A stretch of 64,000 bases of DNA, taken from CAVPXC01 sp963709505. GTDB taxonomy: Bacteria > Chloroflexota > Anaerolineae > JAAEKA01. Position numbers and translations under genes: made by a program. Numbering within the stretch: position 1 is the stretch's first letter; each line of letters starts with the position of its first letter. The notes below the pieces were generated by a model. The model had not been told where the DNA came from. It made no database searches and saw only the letters and a list, made by a program, of their open reading frames with translations. Location of the stretch: positions 114,022-178,021 of the forward strand of contig CAVPXC010000022.1 in the NCBI GenBank assembly GCA_963709505.1, given 5' to 3'. Of this stretch, positions 8,995-17,371 are shown one piece after another.

Positions 8995-9645
8995 ATGACC
9001 GATACAGGAACGACCACATTCTCGCCGAATTCCGCAATCGACGCTGCAATCAAGGAGTTGTTGCCGAACTTCAGCCTTGGTTCGCAGAGGCGAATGAAGA
9101 AGGCTATTCTGAATGCGAAGAAATCGGCGGAAAAACACCGTGACGAGAACACTGATGCTGCCGCGCGCCATATCTTTCGAGAATTCATCCCAGCTTCTAT
9201 CTTGAACCAAAATGGTTTCGCCTTCGAATACGAAATACGTCTGGATGGACGAACGCCTGATTGGCTTGATGATTCTGCGAAATTGATGCTGGAGTTTTAC
9301 ACGTACGAGCGCGGTGGCACTTCTGGCCTTATGGAGCGCTTAACATCATCAGTAACCGAAAAATGCACCAAATACAAGGATATCATCGCGGCAAACTCAT
9401 TGCGGTTCATTGTGGCTGTGTACTTGGACTTTTTGACCGGGATATCGCTTGATGAATGCCGTGAAGATGTCGAGTCGTTTCGATCGTTGTTCGATACCAA
9501 CAACTCATTATGGGCGCTTCTCTTCTTCACAGAAACGCAAGCCTTTGGTCGTACGCAATATTACGGATTCCTCTGTCTTTGTGTGGATTCTTCTTACAAG
9601 GCCATTCCGAACTGGCCTTTTGACACGATACATCTTGGCCAATAG
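8995..9645 (+). CDS. hypothetical protein beside the R-M gene, possible nuclease fold
   Basis: A 216-residue frame with lower GC than its neighbours. A basic helical N-terminus (SLGSQRRMKKAILNAKKSAE) is followed by a segment EYEIRLDGRTPDWL, then LMLEFYTYERGG, which recalls the strand layout of PD-(D/E)xK nucleases (TPDW preceding a beta strand), although the catalytic Lys is not obvious. It then has a helical section and a C-terminal block with WALLFFTETQ. ATG 8995 follows GCGGAGAAAC. The position right after a restriction-modification gene suggests a defence-linked role. No family is recognised. Confidence 0.5.
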   Translation: MTDTGTTTFSPNSAIDAAIKELLPNFSLGSQRRMKKAILNAKKSAEKHRDENTDAAARHIFREFIPASILNQNGFAFEYEIRLDGRTPDWLDDSAKLMLEFYTYERGGTSGLMERLTSSVTEKCTKYKDIIAANSLRFIVAVYLDFLTGISLDECREDVESFRSLFDTNNSLWALLFFTETQAFGRTQYYGFLCLCVDSSYKAIPNWPFDTIHLGQ

Positions 9646-10140
9646 GAGCCGACATCGTTACCCAACCTGATATGCAACAGATGCCTCTCGGTCGACGAGA
9701 GCGAGCGTACTAATGGCGTAAGTCGTGACATGGGCTTCCCTTGCAGCGGGCGGTGGCGCGGTCACGCCATCCGCTAGCCCTCCCCACCGTACGATCCAGC
9801 AGCCGCCAGCCGCATCCACCGGATACGGCACCAGGTCGCCGCCCGATATGAAGTAGCCGTCTTGCGGTTACAATCATATCTTCTTGCATTCGCCTGTTCC
9901 CTCTGATCGTAGCGATCCAAGTCCCACGGCACGACCCCGTTCAATCGTCAATCCGAAAAACCAGCACGGCCTTCGGCTGGCGGCACGTCATGCAGCCGCC
10001 GATCTCGACGCTGACCAGCCGGCCAGGCGGCGTTTCAAAACAGGAGCCGCGTCGGCCTGCCGACACTCCGATAGATGAAAACAGCGGGGCTCGGTTTTAA
10101 ACTGGCTGTCAAGCCGGGCGGCGCTTCTGTATGCCACATT
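9646..10140. other. about 500 bp without an intact gene
   Basis: On the minus strand 9867-9658 is a 67-codon stretch with a protein-like sequence (DGYFISGGDLVPYPVDA, then GCWIVRWGGLADG) and no start codon, probably a gene remnant. The rest shows no coding signal. Confidence 0.3.
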
Positions 10141-10144
10141 TCGG

Positions 10145-10173
10145 TTGATCTTTTGCTTTTGCAGTGGTATAAT
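10145..10173 (+). promoter_or_regulatory. promoter of the MazF-type module
   Basis: TTGATC (10145-10150), 17 bp, TATAAT (10168-10173). A small hairpin, ATGGCC-tttcg-GGCCAT, lies in the leader just after the start site. Confidence 0.6.
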
Positions 10174-10266
10174 CGCCTCTGCATGGCCTTTCGGGCCATC
10201 GTCTTTGTCGTCGTGACGTTTATTAGCCGCAGGTTCAGATAGCGGGCTTTGTCCAAGGTTAACCCT

Positions 10267-10503
10267 ATGAACGCCAGCTCAATCGAAAGAATTGAGATAG
10301 AAATCAGCCAACTTGCCTTGCCAGACCAACTTTGGCTGCTGGAGCGCCTGATTCAGCGCATACGCAGACGCACATTGCAGACACAGCCCTCATTGGAGGG
10401 GCAACTCGCCGCGATGGCACAGGATCCCCACATGCAACGTGAGTTAAAGGCGATTGAGGCGGAGTTTGCCGGCACCGAAGCGGATGGTTTAGGGGTGGCT
10501 TGA
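10267..10503 (+). CDS. antitoxin-like small protein upstream of MazF/PemK toxin
   Basis: A 78-residue mostly helical protein with IERIEIEISQLALPDQLWLL and an arginine-rich patch, then an acidic tail (IEAEFAGTEADG). It overlaps the toxin by one base (TGATG at 10501-10505), the coupling expected for an antitoxin. It does not look like the usual MazE swapped hairpin; the helical type resembles the prevent-host-death or DUF2281-like antitoxins. ATG 10267 is preferred over TTG 10249. Confidence 0.65.
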   Translation: MNASSIERIEIEISQLALPDQLWLLERLIQRIRRRTLQTQPSLEGQLAAMAQDPHMQRELKAIEAEFAGTEADGLGVA

Positions 10504-10850
10504 TGACCGTTCAACGAGGCGAGATTTACTTTGTCAATCTGAACCCAGTGCAAGGCCGGGAACAGGCTGGACAGCGTCCAGTCTTGGTGCTTTCGATAGA
10601 TGCGATCAATCAGTTGCCACTTGTCGTGACGGCCATTGTCGGCACGAAAGGGGCGAATCTGCCACGGGACTACCCGACGAATGTCCGCGTGAGTGCGGCG
10701 GACAGTGGGCTGCCGCTGGAAACGGTCTTTCTGTGTTTCCAGCTTCGTTCGCTTGATGCCAGTCGGTTTCCAGCCACGCCCGCGGGCAGAGTGACGGGAC
10801 GTGTGCTTGAGCAAATCGAAGATGCCGTGCGTTACTGCTTGGGGTTGTAG
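10503..10850 (+). CDS. MazF/PemK-family endoribonuclease toxin
   Basis: The family opening VQRGEIYFVNLNPVQGREQAG carries the conserved RGEI...L.P..G.E. pattern, followed by RPVLVLSID, then a VTAIVGTK strand and SGLPLETVFLCFQLRSLD. These enzymes cleave mRNA at short motifs. Length 115 aa is normal. The first ATG at 10500 would add one Met. It forms a two-gene operon with the upstream helical antitoxin. Confidence 0.9.
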   Translation: MTVQRGEIYFVNLNPVQGREQAGQRPVLVLSIDAINQLPLVVTAIVGTKGANLPRDYPTNVRVSAADSGLPLETVFLCFQLRSLDASRFPATPAGRVTGRVLEQIEDAVRYCLGL

Positions 10851-10857
10851 TTGGTCG

Positions 10858-11016
10858 CTTCTGTTCGAAGACAAACTTGCAACGAAACATCAAGTGACCT
10901 TACGAGAAGCCCGTCAGGTGCTGCTTGGCCAGCCGCGGATTCGCTTCGCTGAAAAAGGGAACGTATCTGGCGACGATGTCTATGTCGCATTCGGGCAGAC
11001 CTACGGTGGACGGTAA
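10858..11016 (+). pseudogene. BrnT-type toxin remnant
   Basis: The frame reads LFEDKLATKHQVTLREARQV, then GQPRIRF and VYVAFGQTYGGR before a stop at 11014-11016. This matches the middle of BrnT toxins (N-terminal WxxxK..KH.v...E...v and a GxxxxGR block), but the N-terminal strand and the C-terminal part after GGR are missing. No BrnA follows. A decayed member of the toxin-antitoxin cluster. Confidence 0.5.
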
Positions 11017-11224
11017 ATCTGTGGCTTCAGGAGAAGTTGGCTCAGCAACCACAACTGGCTGCGGCTTAGGAGCCAGCAGGCAAAGGCACAATCGACTGGG
11101 CAATGGGGGGGAGGAGCGCGGCACCGTGGACGTGCACCGCGGCCTTCAGTCGGCTGGCGATACGGCTGTGGTAGAAGGCGAACTAGGCCTTGGCCAGTTC
11201 GACGTAACGCCTGCTTCGCAGAAC

Positions 11225-11265
11225 TTGACCACAGTATCGTGTCGTGATAATATCGTGACATGATA
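11225..11265 (+). promoter_or_regulatory. higBA promoter with 31-bp operator, leaderless start
   Basis: TTGACC (11225-11230), 17 bp, TAATAT (11248-11253); ATG at 11260 is 6 nt beyond the -10, so the mRNA is probably leaderless. An imperfect palindrome of 31 bp (11235-11265, ends TATC/GATA, internal TATCGTG repeated) spans the -10 and the start codon, fitting autorepression by HigA. Confidence 0.65.
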
Positions 11266-11544
11266 GAGTCGTTTGCTGATGAAGAAACTGAAAAGATCTT
11301 CAACGGACGGGTGTCACGTAGGCTGCCCACCACAATTCAAAGGACCGCCCGCCGCAAGTTGCTCTATCTGGACGATGCGGACGATTTGCGAGACTTGCGT
11401 TCACCGCCAGGCAATCGACTGGAACCGTTGCACGGTGACCATGCAGGTCAATACAGCATTCGCATCAATGAACAGTGGCGCATTTGCTTCTATTGGGAAG
11501 ATGGCAAGGCGAAACAGGTGAAGATCGAGGATTATCATGGTTAG
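11260..11544 (+). CDS. higB: HigB toxin (RelE superfamily)
   Basis: The 94-residue protein starts MIESFADEETEKIFNG and continues LRDLRSPPGNRLEPL, then QYSIRINEQWRICFYW, the exact pattern of plasmid-type HigB (RelE fold, ribosome-dependent mRNA cleavage). The C-terminal EDYH is conserved in the family. It overlaps higA by 8 bp. The gene looks intact. Confidence 0.93.
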   Translation: MIESFADEETEKIFNGRVSRRLPTTIQRTARRKLLYLDDADDLRDLRSPPGNRLEPLHGDHAGQYSIRINEQWRICFYWEDGKAKQVKIEDYHG

Positions 11545-11875
11545 TGAGGTCAAGATGGAACAAGAAGAACGACTGCCGCCAGTCCATCCGGGCGAAGTGC
11601 TCCTGGAGGATTTCATGAAGCCGCTCGGACTTAGCCAGTATCGTCTGGCACAAGAGCTTAATGTGCCTGCTCTGCGAATCAGCCAAATTGTGCATGGTAA
11701 GCGTGCCGTAACGGCAGACACGGCGCTCCGGCTGGCGCGCTATTTTGGCACAAGTGCAAACGTGTGGATGCGGTTGCAGGCACGCTATGATTTGGAGGTT
11801 GCAGAAGCAGAACTGGCAGAACGTGTGAAACGCGAGGTCAAAGTCCGCCAGCCGCTTACGCCGGCATTGGCATGA
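11537..11875 (+). CDS. higA: HigA antitoxin
   Basis: The protein shows PPVHPGEVLLEDFMKPLGLS, a helix-turn-helix (QYRLAQELNVPALRISQIVH) and the family tail GTSANVWMRLQARYDLE. It binds HigB and the palindrome at 11235-11265. Length 112 aa is normal; MEQEERLPP at 11555 is an alternative start. The gene overlaps higB. Confidence 0.93.
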   Translation: MVSEVKMEQEERLPPVHPGEVLLEDFMKPLGLSQYRLAQELNVPALRISQIVHGKRAVTADTALRLARYFGTSANVWMRLQARYDLEVAEAELAERVKREVKVRQPLTPALA

Positions 11876-12031
11876 CGAACGATCAAGTAACCTTATGGCC
11901 GAAAACAGGCTGAGTAGCATATCACAAGCCGATTCGTTGCCTAAAATGGGTAAGTTTTGGGACACGCACAATTGACTGAGCACTGGGGGGTCTGGTCCTT
12001 TCGTATGGGTAGCGGGATGGGCCGAACGCTA

Positions 12032-12060
12032 TTGACGAAAAACCCCGTTTCGTATATAAT
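12032..12060 (+). promoter_or_regulatory. XRE gene promoter with ACGAAA/TTTCGT operator
   Basis: TTGACG (12032-12037), 17 bp, TATAAT (12055-12060), close to consensus. ACGAAA (12035-12040) and TTTCGT (12048-12053) form an inverted repeat in the spacer, likely an autoregulatory site. The half-sites equal those at 1681-1696, with a 7-bp instead of a 4-bp centre. Confidence 0.65.
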
Positions 12061-12113
12061 TTAGATCGCAAGTACAAAACGTCCTTTGCGTTCCTAGAGG
12101 GACCTGATAAACA

Positions 12114-12638
12114 ATGACTAGCGAAACCCCTAAGACCGTCCGCAGCCGCAGGGCGAGCAAGACAGTCATCCGACCCAATGACGCGGGCAATGCCCCCAAG
12201 CTCACCGACCTATACCGCAACGAGAACTTGTATCTCTCCCGCGTGGGTAAACGCATCCGTGAGCGCCGGATCGAGATCGGCTACGACGACCAGCAGGTGT
12301 TCAAGGACGCCCTGGGCACCAGCCAGAGCTACGTCAGCAAGATCGAGCGCGGCGAGGGCTTGCGGCTGCTGATTGCGCTGGTCAACCTGTGCAGCGTGCT
12401 CGATTGCAGCCTCGACTACCTGGCCCTGCGCACCGACGATCCCCACCCCTATTTCCCCGACGTGATCGATGAATTGACGATCATGTACCAGCCGGAGAAC
12501 GTCCACCACCGCGCGATGCTGCTCCAGTTGATGCAGCTGGTGGAGGTCATGACGCCCGACCAGCAGATGCTGGTCCTGCGCCTGGCCGAGTCGATTGCCG
12601 AAAACCCCGCAGCCCACAATCCAGCAGCGTCAGGATGA
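12114..12638 (+). CDS. XRE-family transcriptional regulator
   Basis: A basic, disordered N-terminus is followed by a helix-turn-helix (VGKRIRERRIEIGYDDQQVF, then TSQSYVSKIERGEGL) and a helical domain (LIALVNLCSVLDCSLDYLAL). This is a phage-repressor-like layout. The C-terminal half (ENVHHRAMLLQLMQLVEV, DQQMLVLRLAES) probably dimerises. The last codons overlap the truncated integrase on the other strand, so its 3' end may be a recombination joint. The palindrome in its promoter suggests autorepression. Confidence 0.85.
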   Translation: MTSETPKTVRSRRASKTVIRPNDAGNAPKLTDLYRNENLYLSRVGKRIRERRIEIGYDDQQVFKDALGTSQSYVSKIERGEGLRLLIALVNLCSVLDCSLDYLALRTDDPHPYFPDVIDELTIMYQPENVHHRAMLLQLMQLVEVMTPDQQMLVLRLAESIAENPAAHNPAASG

Positions 12639-12940
12639 TGGCGCGATTGCGCAGCGCGCTGGGCGCTTTGCCTTCGATCGCCTTCAGCAGCCGCTTGCCA
12701 CGGTCTTGGGTCGGCACCACCGATTGCTTCCCAAGCGTGGGCATCCTTCTGTTGGTAGGGGATGTATTTGCGGATGTGGAGCGCGGTGATGTCGTTCAGC
12801 GAGGCCGCGATGCCTGCCTGATCGAGCCAGGTGATGAAGCGCAGGCATTGCTTTTCGTACCATCCGATGGTTGACTGCCGGCGTCCGGCGGCCTGAAGAT
12901 GGATGGCGTAGCCGGTAAGCAGAGTCTTGAGATTGTCCAT
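12600..12940 (-). pseudogene. tyrosine recombinase/integrase fragment
   Basis: The frame from ATG 12940 reads MDNLKTLLTGYAIHLQAAGR and continues to IRKYIPYQQKDAHAW, the SAM-like core-binding domain of phage integrases. After a frameshift near 12735 it continues as RLLKAIEGKAPSALRNRAII, then LTLLDCGLR, the start of the catalytic domain with its first arginine box. The rest of the catalytic domain (HxxR, Tyr) is absent: the sequence runs into the 3' end of the XRE gene. A dead integrase that probably once moved this island. Confidence 0.75.
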
Positions 12941-13001
12941 CGGAAACAATAGCACGGACCCCTATCAGGCGCAAGCTGATCAGTTAGAGCGGCAGAACCA
13001 G

Positions 13002-13044
13002 AATCGGGATAGGGGGGCGGCTAGGCCGTCCCCCTATCCCGATT
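13002..13044. terminator. 20-bp perfect hairpin, bidirectional terminator
   Basis: AATCGGGATAGGGGGGCGGC (13002-13021) pairs with 13025-13044 around a 3-nt loop, with only one G-T pair. No long T run flanks it. It lies 30 bp beyond the phasin-like gene and between that gene and the integrase fragment. It may also be a repeat element. Confidence 0.55.
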
Positions 13045-13073
13045 GCCGAAAGAACCATGGCAGCGTAGCTGGA

Positions 13074-13652
13074 TTACGCCATCGCCGCCATGCGCTGGTC
13101 GATCTCGCGGAGGACGGTCTTGCGGTTGTGGTGAGCCATTTCGAACTTCTGGACGGACTTCAGGCCGTCCATGTCCAGGCCGTCGAGCTGCGCCATCACA
13201 TCCTTGGCGTTCATGCTCTTGTAGTCGGCAATCGGCAGCGACGCCAGCTCCCGTTCGGTCAGGTGGGCATCCAGCTTCTTGGAGATGCGATCGATTTCTT
13301 TGTCCAGTCGCGTGAAATCGTCATGGGTGGGGATGTGCAGGGCGCGCAACATGGCCTCGACCGAGTGCTCCATCTGCTCCTCGACCACGGTCACCTGATG
13401 ACGGCCGCGCTGCTCCCAGCCTTTCCACCACTCGGTGACTCGGCTGCTTTGCATGCGCTCGAGCTCGATGCCGCGCTCGGCGAGCTTGTCGAACAGATCC
13501 TCGCCGCGGTCCATCAGATGCTCGGCCTCTTCGCGCGTCATGTGGATTGCGCCTCGGCTGGCGTCGATGAGCTTCTGCGGCGAGTTGGTAACCGTGTGGG
13601 TGGTTTCCTCGACCAGCGTCTTAACACGCTCGGTCATGGGTGTCTCTGACAT
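13074..13652 (-). CDS. phasin-like helical protein
   Basis: A 192-residue, almost entirely helical protein. It has an amphipathic N-terminal part (RVKTLVEETTHTVTN, ELERMQSSRVTEWWKGW) as in phasins that coat polyester granules. A C-terminal module (LPIADYKSMNAKDV to KFEMAHHNRKTVLREIDQRM) resembles a small helical domain found at the ends of many actinobacterial and Chloroflexi proteins. Start ATG 13652 has AGGAG 8 nt upstream. No PHA synthase is in the window, so a granule role is only inferred. Confidence 0.6.
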   Translation of the reverse strand: MSETPMTERVKTLVEETTHTVTNSPQKLIDASRGAIHMTREEAEHLMDRGEDLFDKLAERGIELERMQSSRVTEWWKGWEQRGRHQVTVVEEQMEHSVEAMLRALHIPTHDDFTRLDKEIDRISKKLDAHLTERELASLPIADYKSMNAKDVMAQLDGLDMDGLKSVQKFEMAHHNRKTVLREIDQRMAAMA

Positions 13653-13827
13653 GAGTTTCTCCTTTTATCTCTGCATCGCAGGTCAATGGCCTGCGTCAGT
13701 GGTACCGCCTGTTTCAATCATGACGCATTGCGTCATAAGGGAGTATAACACACTGCCCTGACAGAGTCAAGTTAGAGATTTGTTAGTGCGGTATTTCACG
13801 GTAATCCCCCGGACGGATCGCACTGTT

Positions 13828-13857
13828 TTGGACAAGCAGTAAGACCCGTGCTATACT
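13828..13857 (+). promoter_or_regulatory. promoter of the aldolase gene
   Basis: TTGGAC (13828-13833), 18 bp, TATACT (13852-13857), 123 bp upstream of the start codon. Confidence 0.5.
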
Positions 13858-13980
13858 TGTTGCCGATTTCCCAATGTCACTGCGCTTCGTGCGCCCGCTT
13901 GTCAACCGATCGATCAAACCGCCGGCCGTGCTCGATGCCGGCCGTCAATCGAAAATCAAATCGCTCAGGAGGCACTTCCC

Positions 13981-15033
<1,053 letters not shown>

Positions 15034-15095
15034 GCAGTGGAGAGTGGGAGTGGAGGGTGGAGAGTGAAGCGTAATCGGTTCACATCACCCTGAAC

Positions 15096-15135
15096 GCAAG
15101 AGGGGCCGGCTGCAGCAGTAGCCGGCCCCTCTTGC
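15096..15135 (+). terminator. 16-bp hairpin terminator after fbaB
   Basis: GCAAGAGGGGCCGGCT (15096-15111) pairs perfectly with 15120-15135 around an 8-nt loop, followed by ATTTC. A short run of heptad-like repeats (GTGGAGA/GTGGAGG, 15036-15067) precedes it. Confidence 0.75.
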
Positions 15136-15204
15136 ATTTCAGACGCGCCGATCACCAATTACCGACTCTCTGTCTGCCACCGTCACTGCCACCGTTCACT
15201 CCCC

Positions 15205-15690
15205 ATGAAACTCCTCGCCGACTCCATGCTCGGCTCGCTCGGCCGCTGGCTGCGGTTGCTAGGGTATGACACGGCCATCGCGCGGCACGAGCCAGACGCG
15301 CATCTTGTGCGTCTGGCTCGTGCTGAAGGTCGTGTCATCCTGACCCGCGATCGGGAGTTGGCCGCCCGCCATGGAGTGCAGACGCTCTTGATTGCGTCCG
15401 AGGAGCTGGATAAACAACTGGCCCAGACTGCGCACGATCTTCCGCTGCCACCGGCCGCGCCCGGCAGCCGTTGCCAGCACTGCAACGAGCAATTGCAACC
15501 GGCCAGTCACGCCGAAGCCGCTGCCGGTGTCCCACCCTACGTTCTGGAAACCCAAGAGTCGTTCAGCCGCTGTCCCGCCTGCGGTCGCTTCTACTGGCGC
15601 GGGACCCATTGGCCCGAAATCGAAGCGAAGCTTGCTGTGCATCGAGTTCAGTCCTCGGGCCAGCTCATAGACTTATGCTCTCCTTCCCCG
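15205..15690 (+). CDS. Mut7-C RNase-like protein with zinc ribbon; frame stays open into feoB antisense
   Basis: The start MKLLADSMLGSLGRWLRLLG with VILTRDRELA is the Mut7-C PIN-like RNase domain, followed by a zinc ribbon (CQHC near residue 90, CPAC near residue 124, ending FYWRGTHW). Such proteins are about 160 aa and normally end after this ribbon. Here the frame has no stop and runs on to 16842 as the antisense of feoB. A one-base shift near 15665 would give TAG at 15666-15672. The end given here is the expected domain end, not a seen stop. Confidence 0.7.
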
Positions 15691-15696
15691 CGACAC

Positions 15697-17208
15697 TCAC
15701 CCCATCCCCGCCACCAACCGCCACACCTGCGCCACCACGAAGGTCACGGCGAAGCCCATGGCCAGCGGCATCAGAGCCGCCACCGTGGTCCATCGACGGC
15801 TGCCCGTCTCCTTGTAGATCGTGTAGATCGTCGTGCTGCACGGGTTGTGGATCAGGCTGAACAGCATCAGATTGACGGCCGTCAGCAGCGTCCAGCCTCC
15901 GGCCCGGAAGAGCGTCGTCATATCCTGGGTGTTGTCCATGGCAATCATGACGCCGGCGCCATGCCCAATGCCAGTCAAGCCGGTCATCAACACGGTCAAC
16001 ATCAAAATGGTGGGGATCACGATCTCGTTGGCCGGGATGGCCACGATGTAGGCCACCAGGATGATACCGTTCAGGCCGAGGAGCACACCCAGCGGATTCA
16101 GGGCATTGACCATGATCTCGGCGATGCTCTCGCCGCCGATATGCACGTTGGCGATGAGCCAGATGATGGCCCCTGCCGGCGCCGCGAAGACGATCGCCCG
16201 CCACAGCACGTAGGCGGTTCGGTCGATCAGCGACGTGTAGATCGTCCGCAGCACGCGGGGCGGCCGGTATGGGGGCAGCTCCAGGCTGAACGTAGATACC
16301 TCACCCTTAAGCACCGTGCGCGAAAGCCCCCACGACACGGCGAAGCTGAGCAACACGCCCAGCACCGCGATGCCTACCACGGCCAGCGCCGAGACCAGTC
16401 CGGCCAGCTCCGCCGTGACCAGCGCGCCGATGAACAACGAAGCGATCAAAATCTGCGTCGGCCAGCGGCCATTGCACAGGGCGAAGTTGTTGGTGATGAT
16501 GGCGATAAACCGCTCGCGCGGGCTGTCGATGATGCGAGTGGCCACCACGCCCGCCGCGTTGCAGCCGAAGCCCATCATCATGCTCAGCGATTGCTTGCCG
16601 TGCGCGCCGGACTTCTTAAAGATGTTGTCCAGGTTGAAAGCCACACGCGGCAGGTAGCCGAAATCCTCGAGCAAGGTGAACAAAGGGAAGAAGATGGCCA
16701 TCGGCGGCAGCATCACGCTGATCACCCAGGCGGTGGCCAGGTACACGCCGTCGATCAACAGCCCGCTCAACCACCAGGGCATCCCAATGGCGTCGGCGAA
16801 CTGAAGCAAGGCCGGATAGACCTTGCCGATCAGCACGTCTGAGATCATCTGCGACGGAATGTTCGCCCCCGTGATGGTCAACCAAAAAACCACCGTGAAC
16901 AGCAGGAGCATGATGGGAAAGCCCCACAACCGGCTGGTGACCAGCCCATCGATGGTGCGGTCCAGGTCGAAGCGGGGCTTTTCGTCTGGCCGGGTCACGG
17001 CCCGGTCGGCGATGCGCGCCGCGTCGGTGTAGATGGACTCCATCAGCGCCATGTGGAAGTCGCCGCCGATCTCCCAGCGCAGGGTCTTGGCCGTGGCCAG
17101 AATGCTCTCAGCGCTGGGCGGCCCGGCCTCGACGCTAGATTTGTCTTGTGGTCCCCGGTTGGATGTTCGTCCGGGCCATTCGGCTGCGATTTGACTTAAT
17201 TCGCTCAT
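15697..17208 (-). CDS. feoB: FeoB membrane domain (ferrous iron permease), separate gene
   Basis: This protein is the transmembrane half of the Fe(II) transporter FeoB. It begins with the last helices of the GDI region (LATAKTLRWEIGGDFHMALM), then Gate and FeoB_C segments: VFWLTITGANIPSQMI, GVYLATAWVISVMLPPMAIF, the conserved MMGFGCNAAGVVATR, FALCNGRWPTQILIAS, AIPANEIVIPTILM and FSLIHNPCSTTIYTIYKE. About 8-10 membrane helices. The GTPase half is the next gene upstream (17372-18318), and the two are separated by 26-bp palindromic repeats. ATG 17208 has GGAAAG 10 nt upstream. It converges with the Mut7-C gene. Confidence 0.93.
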   Translation of the reverse strand: MSELSQIAAEWPGRTSNRGPQDKSSVEAGPPSAESILATAKTLRWEIGGDFHMALMESIYTDAARIADRAVTRPDEKPRFDLDRTIDGLVTSRLWGFPIMLLLFTVVFWLTITGANIPSQMISDVLIGKVYPALLQFADAIGMPWWLSGLLIDGVYLATAWVISVMLPPMAIFFPLFTLLEDFGYLPRVAFNLDNIFKKSGAHGKQSLSMMMGFGCNAAGVVATRIIDSPRERFIAIITNNFALCNGRWPTQILIASLFIGALVTAELAGLVSALAVVGIAVLGVLLSFAVSWGLSRTVLKGEVSTFSLELPPYRPPRVLRTIYTSLIDRTAYVLWRAIVFAAPAGAIIWLIANVHIGGESIAEIMVNALNPLGVLLGLNGIILVAYIVAIPANEIVIPTILMLTVLMTGLTGIGHGAGVMIAMDNTQDMTTLFRAGGWTLLTAVNLMLFSLIHNPCSTTIYTIYKETGSRRWTTVAALMPLAMGFAVTFVVAQVWRLVAGMG

Positions 17209-17228
17209 AGATGTGTCTTTCCAATCCT

Positions 17229-17350
17229 GTAGGGGCAGGTCTTGCACCTGCCCTCTATGCTAACCTACATTCCACCGGAGGGCAGGTGCAAGACCTGCCC
17301 CTACGACTGGTATTCGATCCGCAGGGCAGGTGCAAGACCTGCCCCTACGA
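17229..17350. repeat. three copies of a 26-bp palindrome-forming repeat between the feoB halves
   Basis: GTAGGGGCAGGTCTTGCACC occurs inverted at about 17229-17254, and its complement GGGCAGGTGCAAGACCTGCC at about 17280-17305 and 17325-17350. Each copy is itself partly palindromic (GGCAGGT/ACCTGCC). The cluster lies in the only gap of the iron operon and may have helped split feoB. Confidence 0.75.
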
Positions 17351-17371
17351 CGGGTTTCGAACACGATCGTT

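Noticed and set aside
15700..16842. C-terminal 380 residues of the Mut7-C frame
   Set aside because: His/Arg/Gln-rich sequence typical of the antisense of a membrane-protein gene (feoB).
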